DNA from: Methylobacter sp.
Lineage (GTDB): Bacteria > Pseudomonadota > Gammaproteobacteria > Methylococcales > Methylomonadaceae
NCBI GenBank assembly: GCA_030684815.1
Contig: JAUXXQ010000136.1
Span: forward strand, 1-40,264
DNA: 40,264 nucleotides
Reading direction: 5' to 3'
A model generated the notes under the pieces. The model worked only from the letters and a program-made list of their open reading frames with translations, did no database searches and had not been told where the DNA came from. Each line of letters starts with the position of its first letter. Position 1 is the first letter of the stretch. The position numbers were made by a program, and so were the translations under genes. Shown here one piece after another: positions 33,508 through 40,264 of this stretch.

Positions 33508-35307
33508 ATGTCCAATGATGTTTCAACATTTCCCTCTTTTAGTGATTTAGCCCTGATCGAACCGGTGCTAAGAGCACTGAAAGATGTCGGCTATGAAACA
33601 CCTTCACCCATACAAGCACAAACCATCCCGCTCCTTCTGCAAGGCAAAGACGTTCTGGGGCAAGCACAAACAGGCACCGGCAAAACCGCCGCCTTTGCAT
33701 TACCAATTTTGTCGCGCATCGACCTCAAGCAAAAAGACCCGCAAGTCCTGGTACTGGCACCTACCCGCGAACTGGCGATTCAGGTGGCCGAAGCGTTTCA
33801 ACGTTATGCCACTCATTTAAAAGGTTTTCATGTGCTGCCTATTTACGGCGGCCAAGACTATACCTCGCAATTACGCCAGCTAAAACGCGGCGCCCATGTC
33901 GTGGTCGGCACCCCGGGCCGCGTCATGGATCACATGCGTAAAGGCACGCTTAACTTAAAAGGCCTCACTTACCTGGTACTTGATGAAGCCGATGAAATGT
34001 TACGCATGGGCTTTATTGACGATGTGGAATGGATTTTGGAACAAATCCCGGAACAACGGCAAATCGCCTTATTTTCGGCAACCATGCCGTCTGTCATCCG
34101 CAAAATTGCCCAGGAATACCTGCACGAACCTGAGCACATCACTATTAAAGTTACGACGGCATCGGCTGAAAACATCCGCCAACGCTATTGGATGGTCAGC
34201 GGCGTACACAAACTCGATGCGCTAACCCGCATTCTGGAAGCCGAAACCTTTGACGGCATGATCATCTTCGTTAGAACCAAAACGGCGACCGTTGAACTGG
34301 CAGAAAAACTGGAAGCACGCGGATATTCCGCCGCCGCGATTAACGGCGATATGTCGCAAGCCTTACGCGAACGCGCCATTGCCCACCTGAAAAACGGCAA
34401 GCTGGATATTTTGATCGCAACCGACGTTGCCGCGCGCGGACTCGATGTCGACCGTATCACCCACGTTGTCAACTACGACGTGCCTTACGATACTGAATCT
34501 TATGTGCATCGTATCGGCAGGACAGGCCGTGCAGGACGCACCGGCGACGCTATTTTGTTTATTGCGCCCCGGGAAAGGAACTTGCTGAACAATATTGAAA
34601 AAGCGACCAAGCAAAAAGTTGAGGAAATGGGACTGCCTTCAACTGAGGTCATTAACAACAAACGTATCTCCCGCTTTAAACAAAATATCACCGACACGCT
34701 GGCTGCCGAAGAACTGAGTTTTTTCAGCCAACTGCTGGAGCAATACCAACAAGAGCACAATGTCACTGCGCTGGAAATAGCTGCGGCACTGGCAAAACTG
34801 GTTCAAGGCGACACGCCGTTATTGATGCAAAACCTGCCGAAAAGGGCGAAAGACAGCCGCGACGACAGGCCGTCCCGGGATGACCGTTCATCACGATCCG
34901 ACCGCGACCGCCCGCAAAAAGACCGCAAACCGAAACGCACATTCGGCAGCGGCGGCGCGGACATTGAAATGGAAACCTACCGAATTGAAGTCGGCCACGC
35001 CCACGGCGTAAAACCCGGCAATATCGTCGGCGCCATAGCCAATGAAACCGGCATTGATGGCGACCATATCGCCCGCATTAAAATCCAGGACGACTACAGT
35101 ACCGTTGAGTTGCCCGCCGGCATACCGAAAGAATTGTTTGAAGAATTGAAAAAAGTCAGAGTCGCAGGCCAGCAACTTAACATATCGAAAATGGGTGAGG
35201 CGGCTAAAAAAGCAGCCAAAGCCGACGATAGCGGCAAAAAAGTTGTTGATAAAACTAAAAAACGAGTCGGTTCAACCTCAAGACGGGCAAAACCGAAGGA
35301 TGAATAA
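33508..35307 (+). CDS. deaD: DEAD-box RNA helicase DeaD/CsdA
   Basis: A 599-residue helicase. The Q motif (YETPSPIQAQTIPLLLQGKD), motif I (AQTGTGKT, from residue 53), PTRELA, DEAD (near 158), SAT and the C-terminal HRIGRTGRAGR are complete. After the core come a dimerisation-like segment, an Arg/Asp/Ser-rich stretch and a DbpA-type RNA-binding domain (METYRIEVGHAHGVKPGNIV, then ELFEELKKVRVAGQQLNI), ending in a basic tail. This order matches DeaD, which assists ribosome assembly and mRNA decay in the cold. AACAGGTAAATCC precedes the ATG. It is probably transcribed alone. Confidence 0.95.
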   Translation: MSNDVSTFPSFSDLALIEPVLRALKDVGYETPSPIQAQTIPLLLQGKDVLGQAQTGTGKTAAFALPILSRIDLKQKDPQVLVLAPTRELAIQVAEAFQRYATHLKGFHVLPIYGGQDYTSQLRQLKRGAHVVVGTPGRVMDHMRKGTLNLKGLTYLVLDEADEMLRMGFIDDVEWILEQIPEQRQIALFSATMPSVIRKIAQEYLHEPEHITIKVTTASAENIRQRYWMVSGVHKLDALTRILEAETFDGMIIFVRTKTATVELAEKLEARGYSAAAINGDMSQALRERAIAHLKNGKLDILIATDVAARGLDVDRITHVVNYDVPYDTESYVHRIGRTGRAGRTGDAILFIAPRERNLLNNIEKATKQKVEEMGLPSTEVINNKRISRFKQNITDTLAAEELSFFSQLLEQYQQEHNVTALEIAAALAKLVQGDTPLLMQNLPKRAKDSRDDRPSRDDRSSRSDRDRPQKDRKPKRTFGSGGADIEMETYRIEVGHAHGVKPGNIVGAIANETGIDGDHIARIKIQDDYSTVELPAGIPKELFEELKKVRVAGQQLNISKMGEAAKKAAKADDSGKKVVDKTKKRVGSTSRRAKPKDE

Positions 35308-35362
35308 GGCAACTCGCACAAAATAACACCCTTAATAGCTCCCACGCAGGGCTCTGCAAGTT

Positions 35363-35394
35363 AGACCTTCCGGTTTTAAAAACCTGGAAGGTCT
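35363..35394. repeat. Palindromic repeat family A, copy 3
   Basis: A near-perfect inverted repeat (one lost base in the left arm: CTTCCGG in place of CTTCCAGG), preceded by GCAAGT as in copy 1. It lies 55 bases after the deaD stop, in the gap shared with the convergent dnaQ. Confidence 0.85.
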
Positions 35395-35494
35395 GCGTAT
35401 CGGCATATTTCACGGCCAATAAATCAGTCAAACTCGAAGACACAAAGACAAGTATCATCTTCATGTCTTGTAACTGCTCAGCCACAATTAAATT

Positions 35495-35585
35495 GAACAC
35501 GGATGGCACGGATAAGACGGATTTACACGGTTTTTTTAAAATATGCCATGCTTTTAATCAGTGATTATCCGTTTCATCAGTGTTC
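35495..35585. repeat. Imperfect inverted repeat, family B copy 2
   Basis: Outer arms 35495-35515 and 35565-35585 match in 18 of 21 positions (GAACAC, GATG, ACGGATAA), around a 49-base A/T-rich centre. The same architecture and sequence words occur at 28840-28908. It abuts the dnaQ stop at 35596. Confidence 0.65.
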
Positions 35586-35595
35586 TATTTATTTC

Positions 35596-36330
35596 TTAGG
35601 CGTTTAGTTGATTCCAAAGACAGCTGCCTGCCGCTTTTTCAATCGCCGCCAGCCGCTGTTGATGTTCATTTAATTCCTGTTCGCTACAACGAATGACGTT
35701 CAATGCAGGGCGGTCTGCCGACAAATAGCTAACCTCGCTGCTCACCACCGACTGTTCCGGCCTTTCCTGCCCCTCATCCAGCAATGAAGACTGGCCGCCG
35801 GTCATCAACAAAAACACATCAGCCAGAATTTCAGCATCCAGCAACGCGCCATGCAGATCACGATGGCTGTTGTCGATGCTATACCGCTTACACAACGCAT
35901 CCAGGCTGTTGCGCTGCCCCGGATGTTTTTTTCTGGCGTAAGTCAGCGTGTCAAACACCTGGCTGTAATCGGTAACCGTTCCAGGCTGGTTATTCAGCCG
36001 CGAAAACTCATAATTAATAAAGCCGACATCAAACGGCGCATTATGAATGATCAACTCGGCGCCTTTAATAAAGGCAATAAAATCGTCAACAATACCGGCA
36101 AAAACCGGCTTATCGTCCAAAAACTGATTGGTGATGCCATGCACCTCAATAGCCCCGGCATCAATCGTCCGCTCAGGATTAATATAGACATGAAAACGCT
36201 TGCCGGTCAGGCGGCGATTAACCAGCTCGACGCAGCCGATTTCAATAATCCGATGTCCTTCCTGCGGGTTTAAACCGGTCGTTTCGGTATCGAGAACCAC
36301 CAGCCGATTGGTAAATGTTCGTTTGTCCAC
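35596..36330 (-). CDS. dnaQ: DNA polymerase III epsilon subunit (3'-5' exonuclease)
   Basis: A 244-residue proofreading subunit of the DEDDh family. Exo I is VLDTETTGL (D14, E16), Exo II is HNAPFDVGFINYE, and Exo III carries the catalytic His and Asp in HRDLHGALLDAEILAD. The C-terminal region, which in E. coli binds the polymerase alpha subunit, is present though divergent. The start is GTG 36330, preceded by AGGTGATGA. It is divergent from yajD with about 110 bases between, and convergent with deaD across a repeat-bearing gap. rnhA, the common partner of dnaQ, is not beside it. Confidence 0.94.
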   Translation of the reverse strand: MDKRTFTNRLVVLDTETTGLNPQEGHRIIEIGCVELVNRRLTGKRFHVYINPERTIDAGAIEVHGITNQFLDDKPVFAGIVDDFIAFIKGAELIIHNAPFDVGFINYEFSRLNNQPGTVTDYSQVFDTLTYARKKHPGQRNSLDALCKRYSIDNSHRDLHGALLDAEILADVFLLMTGGQSSLLDEGQERPEQSVVSSEVSYLSADRPALNVIRCSEQELNEHQQRLAAIEKAAGSCLWNQLNA

Positions 36331-36439
36331 TCATCACCTGTAACAAGGTTGACCCAACCTTTGCTATTTTTCTGTTAAAATTTAGCCCGGCTTAAACGCA
36401 TAAGCGTCATTTTTCCGCACCTTAATAGAAGACATTGTT

Positions 36440-36820
36440 ATGACCATCAAAAAAACCCAACCCGATAAAACCAAGCTGGATCAAATCGTCACCGACGCAC
36501 GGCGCAACCAGGAACTCAGGGAACAGTCTTATCGCGGCCAGGCGCTTAAATTATACCCATGGGTCTGCGGCCGTTGTGCGCGTGAATTTGATCATAAAAA
36601 CTTGACCGAATTGACTGTACATCATAAAAACCACAACCATGATGACAATCCGTCCGACGGCAGCAACTGGGAATTATTGTGCCTTTATTGCCATGACAAT
36701 GAACATTCAAGATACGAAGAAACCCGCTTTGATAGCGCTGCAACCGGTAAATCAAGCGCCGCTACCGCCACGCACAACCCCTTTGCAGACTTGAAATCTT
36801 TGTTGAATAACAAAAATTAA
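36440..36820 (+). CDS. yajD: YajD-family HNH nuclease-like protein
   Basis: A 126-residue protein with a compact HNH domain: WVCGRCAREFDHKNLTELTV, the HHKNHNHDDNPSDGSNW core, and LLCLYCHDNEH. The two CxxC pairs should bind a structural zinc and the HH/N/H residues form the betabetaalpha-metal nuclease site. The N-terminal DQIVTDARRNQELREQSYR segment and overall order match E. coli YajD. Its biological role is not established. It has its own terminator (36832-36860). The last 30 residues are low-complexity Ala/Ser/Thr. Confidence 0.88.
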   Translation: MTIKKTQPDKTKLDQIVTDARRNQELREQSYRGQALKLYPWVCGRCAREFDHKNLTELTVHHKNHNHDDNPSDGSNWELLCLYCHDNEHSRYEETRFDSAATGKSSAATATHNPFADLKSLLNNKN

Positions 36821-36831
36821 AACCGCGACAC

Positions 36832-36860
36832 AAGGCGAAAAATGATTTTCTTCGCCTTTT
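36832..36860. terminator. Terminator between convergent yajD and rsfS
   Basis: AAGGCGAA (36832-36839) pairs with TTCGCCTT (36851-36858) followed by TT, 12 bases after the yajD stop and 15 before the rsfS stop. Likely used from both sides. Confidence 0.65.
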
Positions 36861-36874
36861 GCCTTTCTATCCGT

Positions 36875-37228
36875 TTAGCCCGCTTTCAGCTCGCCTTCCT
36901 TAACGCCCTCAACCGACCATAATTTTTCCAGCTGATAAAACTCGCGCGCTTGGGCGTTCATCGCATGAACAATCACATCGCCTATGTCCAGCAACACCCA
37001 ATCCGAGCCTAAATCGCCCTCCATGCCTAAGGGTTTAACGCCGCTTTCCTTTAACTTCTCAGAGACGTATTCGCACAAAGACTTCAAATGCCGGTCTGAC
37101 GTGCCGGTCACGACCACCATATAATCGGTAAAACTGGTTTTGCCCCGGACATCAAGTGTCGTGATGTGTTGCCCTTTGCGTTCGTCCAACACGTCCTGGA
37201 CAATTTTCAATATGTGTTCTGCTTGCAT
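36875..37228 (-). CDS. rsfS: Ribosome silencing factor RsfS
   Basis: A 117-residue RsfS/Iojap protein. Family blocks are visible in order: TTLDVRGKTSFTDYMVVVTGTSDRHL, GVKPLGMEG, SDWVLLDIGDVIVHAMNAQAREFYQLEKLW (given here in parts: DWVLLDIGDVIVH and REFYQLEKLW). It binds ribosomal protein uL14 and blocks subunit joining in stationary phase. TAGGAATTTGA precedes the ATG. It follows nadD by 26 bases, the usual gammaproteobacterial nadD-rsfS pair. Confidence 0.95.
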   Translation of the reverse strand: MQAEHILKIVQDVLDERKGQHITTLDVRGKTSFTDYMVVVTGTSDRHLKSLCEYVSEKLKESGVKPLGMEGDLGSDWVLLDIGDVIVHAMNAQAREFYQLEKLWSVEGVKEGELKAG

Positions 37229-37254
37229 TCAAATTCCTAGTGTAAAAAATGGGA

Positions 37255-37992
37255 TCAATGTGTCCCGTAAAGCTGGTGTTGCTTGATGTATTCTATGACA
37301 GCATCGGGTAATAAAAAACCCGGATTTTGTTTTTGCGCAATTATGTGCCTAATGGCAGTCGCCGAAATGTCCAATTGGGTGATTTGCTGAAAATATAATT
37401 TCCCCGCTGTGGTCTGCGCCAACTCAGTAATATCGCCAGCCAGCCTGAGCTTAAAAAAATCATCCGCCGCGCCCGCTCCCGGCGGGCTTATGGCATACAC
37501 ACCATCCTTGGCGATCGCCGCGTCCGCTCCCGGCGGACTTGCGGCATACACACCATCCTTGGCGATAAGTTGCTGTATGGCAAAGCCTGGCCTGGTCAGC
37601 ACCACAATATGCGCATAATCGAATAACTGCTGCCATTGATGCCAGCCGGTTAAGTGCTCGAACGCATCAGTGCCGATAAACAACAGCAAGGTTTCATTAG
37701 GGAATTCTTGGCGCAACGATTCCAGCGTATCGACCATATACGATGGCATTTGTTGCAGCTGATACCGGTCCAGTTCACGGGTATCGATTGTCAGCCCCGG
37801 CTGGTTTTTTATCGCCAATGCCAACATTTGTAGACGCATGGCTGCCGTGACGGCGGGGTTCTCGCGGTGCGGCGGCCTGGCGCAGGGAATCAAACGGACT
37901 TCATCCAGCCCGAAGATGTCCTTAACTTCAAGCGCCGAACGTAAATGCCCAAAATGAACGGGATCGAAAGTGCCGCCGAAAATGCCGATCAT
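37255..37992 (-). CDS. nadD: Nicotinate-nucleotide adenylyltransferase with in-frame repeat insertion
   Basis: A 245-residue NadD. GGTFDPVHFGHLRSALE carries the nucleotidyl-transferase H-x-G-H motif; IGTDAFEHLTGWHQW and the C-terminal ISATAIRH motif are also present. It makes NaAD from NaMN and ATP in NAD synthesis. It is about 30 residues longer than usual because residues 144-177 hold two tandem 17-residue units (AKDGVYAASPPGADAAI and a near copy), placed after VLTRPG in a surface region that varies in the family. The reading frame and all active-site motifs are intact, so it is probably functional. Its ATG directly follows the proA TAA, and rsfS follows it. Confidence 0.95.
   Translation of the reverse strand: MIGIFGGTFDPVHFGHLRSALEVKDIFGLDEVRLIPCARPPHRENPAVTAAMRLQMLALAIKNQPGLTIDTRELDRYQLQQMPSYMVDTLESLRQEFPNETLLLFIGTDAFEHLTGWHQWQQLFDYAHIVVLTRPGFAIQQLIAKDGVYAASPPGADAAIAKDGVYAISPPGAGAADDFFKLRLAGDITELAQTTAGKLYFQQITQLDISATAIRHIIAQKQNPGFLLPDAVIEYIKQHQLYGTH
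37471..37565. repeat. Two 51-bp palindrome-bearing repeats inside nadD
   Basis: Two direct copies, 51 bases apart and in frame. Each holds a perfect 6-bp hairpin: GCCCGC/GCGGGC at 37471-37487 and GTCCGC/GCGGAC at 37522-37538, both with loop TCCCG. Between the copies the stem differs by one base pair changed on both sides (C-G against T-A), so the pairing is kept. Confidence 0.85.
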
Positions 37993-39249
37993 TTATTGCC
38001 GGATATGGCCGTCACCGAGCACGATAAATTTTAACGAAGTCAGCCCCTTTAAACCCACAGGGCCGCGTGCATGCAGCTTGTCGGTGCTGATGCCGATTTC
38101 CGCACCCAGCCCGTATTCAAAGCCGTCGGCAAAGCGGGTCGAGGCATTCACCATCACCGAACTGGAATCCACTTCGCGCAGGAAACGGCGCGCCAGGCTG
38201 TAGTCTTCGGTGACAATGGCTTCGGTATGGCCGGAACTGTGCTGGTTGATATGCGCCATTGCTTGATCGATGCCCTCGACAATATGAATAGACAAAATCG
38301 GCGCCAGATATTCGGTGTCCCAGTCTTCCTCAATTGCCCTGATGCAGCCTGGAATCAGCGAACAGGTTTTAAGGCAACCGCGCAATTCGACGCCTTTTTC
38401 GCGGTATTGTTCAGCCAACAGCGGCAACACCTTGGCGGCAATGCTCTCGGCCACCAGCAAGGTTTCCATCGCATTACACACACCGTAGCGATGGGTTTTG
38501 GCATTAACCGCAATCCTGACCGCCTTGTCTATGTCGGCGCTGTCGTCGATATAAACATGGCAAATGCCGTCCAGATGCTTGATCACCGGAATCGTAGCGT
38601 CTTTAGCAATCCGCTCGATCAGGCTCTTGCCGCCGCGCGGGACGATCACATCGACGTATTGGTTCATCGTGATTAACTCGCCCACCGCCGCACGGTCTGC
38701 GGTCGCCACAATTTGCACCGCGTCCACCGGCAAACCGGCTGCCTGCAGGCCTTGAGTAATGCAGGCGGCAATCGCCTGATTGGAATGGATGGCTTCCGAG
38801 CCGCCCCTTAAAATACAGGCATTGCCCGATTTAAGGCACAAAGCCGCCGCATCGACCGTCACATTGGGCCGGGATTCGTAAATAATGCCGATCACGCCCA
38901 ACGGCACACGCATCTGGCCGACCTGTATGCCGCTGGGTCGGTAGCTTAAATCGCTGATTTCGCCGACCGGATCGGGCAGCGCGGCAACCTGCTTCAAACC
39001 TTCAATCATCGCCTGAATAGCTGCCGGTTTAAGCGCCAGCCGATCCAGTGATGCCGCATCCAGACCGTTGTTCTCGCCTGCCTCCAAATCCTTACGATTT
39101 TCCGCAACCAACAGCGCCTGGCTGTTTTCAATCGCTTCGGCAATCTTTAGCAACGCCAGATTCTTTTGGCCCGACTCGGTACGGCTGATTTCCCGCCCCG
39201 CTGTCCTGGCCTGCTGGCCCAGCGTGTTCATGTATTGTTTAATATCCAC
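37993..39249 (-). CDS. proA: Glutamate-5-semialdehyde dehydrogenase (gamma-glutamyl phosphate reductase)
   Basis: A 418-residue ProA of normal length. The cofactor-binding region includes [20 protein letters not shown] and [19 protein letters not shown]; the catalytic cysteine is C258 in [31 protein letters not shown] near the C-terminus is family-typical. It reduces gamma-glutamyl phosphate with NADPH in proline synthesis. The start is GTG 39249, with GGGAAG upstream; ATG 39231 is an alternative. It is immediately followed by nadD and rsfS, an arrangement common in gammaproteobacteria. Confidence 0.96.
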   Translation of the reverse strand: MDIKQYMNTLGQQARTAGREISRTESGQKNLALLKIAEAIENSQALLVAENRKDLEAGENNGLDAASLDRLALKPAAIQAMIEGLKQVAALPDPVGEISDLSYRPSGIQVGQMRVPLGVIGIIYESRPNVTVDAAALCLKSGNACILRGGSEAIHSNQAIAACITQGLQAAGLPVDAVQIVATADRAAVGELITMNQYVDVIVPRGGKSLIERIAKDATIPVIKHLDGICHVYIDDSADIDKAVRIAVNAKTHRYGVCNAMETLLVAESIAAKVLPLLAEQYREKGVELRGCLKTCSLIPGCIRAIEEDWDTEYLAPILSIHIVEGIDQAMAHINQHSSGHTEAIVTEDYSLARRFLREVDSSSVMVNASTRFADGFEYGLGAEIGISTDKLHARGPVGLKGLTSLKFIVLGDGHIRQ

Positions 39250-39349
39250 TGTCTTCCCATTAACCGGCTGTAAAATGTATGCGTGATTATAGCGTTTAAT
39301 CCAGATTATTGCTTATACAGGCTGCCTACCGGGGTGACGGGGAGTGCCG

Positions 39350-39796
39350 TCAATCATCATGCAGCTTTCTGCTGAACTTTTTATCGCCTTGGAATAGCTG
39401 ATGAGTCGCCCTTTGTTCAGCTTTCAACTGTGTCTCCAAATTTCGCCGTCTACGGTCGCCTTTACGCTGCTCAACCACCTCGTGGTTAGGCTCCCGGTTA
39501 ATTCTAGGATCATTATGCCAAGTTCTTATATGGTACTCGGCTACGAGGATATGCCGACCGTTGATGCGCTTCTTGTTAAGTTTTTTGATGGCTTTGATGG
39601 CGGCGGAATCGGGTGTGATGGTCACCAACGCATGATATTCAACCGTGTGCTTTACGCTATCTTTTTGCAGTTGGATTGCAATTTTATCTATAGATCCGCT
39701 TTTCCGTAACAAGCCGCCTTTGATCGCAGGGCTGATAAAATCTTCTATCTGTTGTTTTTCTGTATGTCCGGGTATGTTTTTTAAAATAATAATCAC
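39350..39796 (-). CDS. RRM-like RNA-binding protein
   Basis: A 148-residue protein. The N-terminal 85 residues look like an RNA recognition motif: an RNP2-like strand IIILKNIPGHT, a helix (KQQIEDFISPAIKGG), an RNP1-like strand VEYHALVTITP, and GRHILVAEYH at the end. A basic tail follows (RKGDRRRRNLETQLKAEQRAT). The start is taken as GTG 39796, where TAGGT lies eight bases upstream and the domain begins; 32 more codons are open but hydrophobic and unlike the domain. Post-transcriptional regulation is possible, but I know of no function for this protein. It stands alone, 100 bases upstream of proA on the same strand. Confidence 0.7.
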   Translation of the reverse strand: MIIILKNIPGHTEKQQIEDFISPAIKGGLLRKSGSIDKIAIQLQKDSVKHTVEYHALVTITPDSAAIKAIKKLNKKRINGRHILVAEYHIRTWHNDPRINREPNHEVVEQRKGDRRRRNLETQLKAEQRATHQLFQGDKKFSRKLHDD

Positions 39797-40182
39797 GCAA
39801 GACCTACTTGCCAAAAAGCGGTAAAAGACGAAAATCCAAGCGCTCAGCTTACGCAGGCCCAGGCCATTACAAACAATACATATAATCACCAACCATCCGC
39901 CTAAGCCTCAATACCAGTAATTTTATAAGGCCTCAAGTTTAGTCGCTATTGGCAATAATGCTAGTTTTCACCGCTCCCCATCGCTATCGGTTGTATCCAC
40001 GAGTATTGTAAAACCCATATAACTACTCAGCGGAAAAAGAAATAGGGGGGTTGACTTTAAATAATGAAAAACATTAACTAATTGATTTACTTAAAGTTTA
40101 TTCTCTTACTGGATTCCGGGGAGCTAGCAGAGACACGTTAGACCCTGTTGAATTTGAAGCCTACAATCCCCAGATAGGGCGG
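39797..40182. other. Non-coding region with probable left end of an IS element
   Basis: About 385 bases without a credible gene. The first 240 bases show nothing recognisable beyond the presumed promoter of the RRM gene. From the run of six G near 40046 the sequence is probably the left end of the IS1595-type element whose transposase starts at 40183; the right end and inverted repeat lie outside the window, so the boundary is a guess. Confidence 0.4.
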
Positions 40183-40264
40183 ATGATTACAATACATCAG
40201 CTATTAGATAATGCCAAATGCTTTGAAACTGTTCGTGCCCTGCGTTGGCCCGAAGCCGTTACCT
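40183..40264 (+). CDS. IS1595-family transposase, N-terminus (cut by window end)
   Basis: Twenty-seven residues are visible. NAKCFETVRALRWPEAVT resembles the conserved start of IS1595-type transposases, which continue into a zinc-binding CPxCxS segment just beyond this point. GGGCGG precedes the ATG. Transposition uses a DDE-type catalytic core that would lie outside the window, so intactness cannot be judged. The assignment rests on the short N-terminal motif alone. Confidence 0.7.
   Translation, partial: MITIHQLLDNAKCFETVRALRWPEAVT

Noticed and set aside
37471-37565. CRISPR-like repeats
   Set aside because: Only two units, directly adjacent without distinct spacers, and translated in frame within nadD.
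38071-38676. 201-residue frame antisense to proA
   Set aside because: It is explained by the codon structure of proA on the other strand.

Overview
The window looks like chromosome of a gammaproteobacterial (type I) methanotroph, order Methylococcales; a genus such as Methylobacter or Methylovulum is a guess. The reasons are two tandem methylene-tetrahydromethanopterin dehydrogenase genes (mtdB type), which belong to the tetrahydromethanopterin formaldehyde-oxidation pathway of methylotrophs; a large hopanoid locus including hpnG, hpnH, hpnN and hpnO; copper-handling copC/copD beside it; and otherwise gammaproteobacterial housekeeping genes (GacA/UvrY-type regulator, UbiF-like hydroxylase, DeaD, DnaQ, YajD, RsfS-NadD-ProA).

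Layout. 1-139: the 3' end (domains V and VI) of a group II intron entering from the left. 164-3039 (minus): quinone-oxidoreductase-like MDR enzyme, carboxynorspermidine decarboxylase (nspC), and a 5-formyl-THF cyclo-ligase gene cut by one in-frame TAA. 3199-5112 (plus): tandem mtdB paralogues with a clean terminator. 5128-5772 (minus): GacA/UvrY-like response regulator. 6200-7940 (plus): MotA/MotB-type stator pair with no flagellar neighbours. 8070-9130 (plus): flavin-reductase-like protein, a long palindrome, and a cold-shock protein with clear promoter, leader and terminator. 9168-10391 (minus): UbiF-like monooxygenase. 10690-16889 (plus): gltB and gltD behind a near-consensus promoter. 16919-17639: a 61-residue Cys-rich protein and apt, divergent, with their start codons possibly overlapping.

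17682-33086 is the hopanoid region. On the minus strand are mlaA, hpnM and hpnH; divergently on the plus strand are squalene synthase, shc, hpnG, hpnN and hpnO, followed by a repeat-rich gap and then copC-copD-dxs. Together they cover isoprenoid precursor supply (Dxs), squalene formation, cyclisation to hopene, adenosyl addition (HpnH), adenine removal (HpnG), amination of the side chain (HpnO) and lipid trafficking (HpnN, MlaA, HpnM). Copper genes sit between hpnO and dxs, and dxs starts one base after copD ends.

33508-39796: deaD, dnaQ, yajD, the rsfS-nadD-proA group and a small RRM-like protein. The last 82 bases are the N-terminus of an IS1595-type transposase. Several palindromic repeat families are scattered through the intergenic spaces, and one palindrome lies in frame inside nadD as two 51-bp units with compensatory base changes in the stem. 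I see no tRNA, rRNA or CRISPR array.
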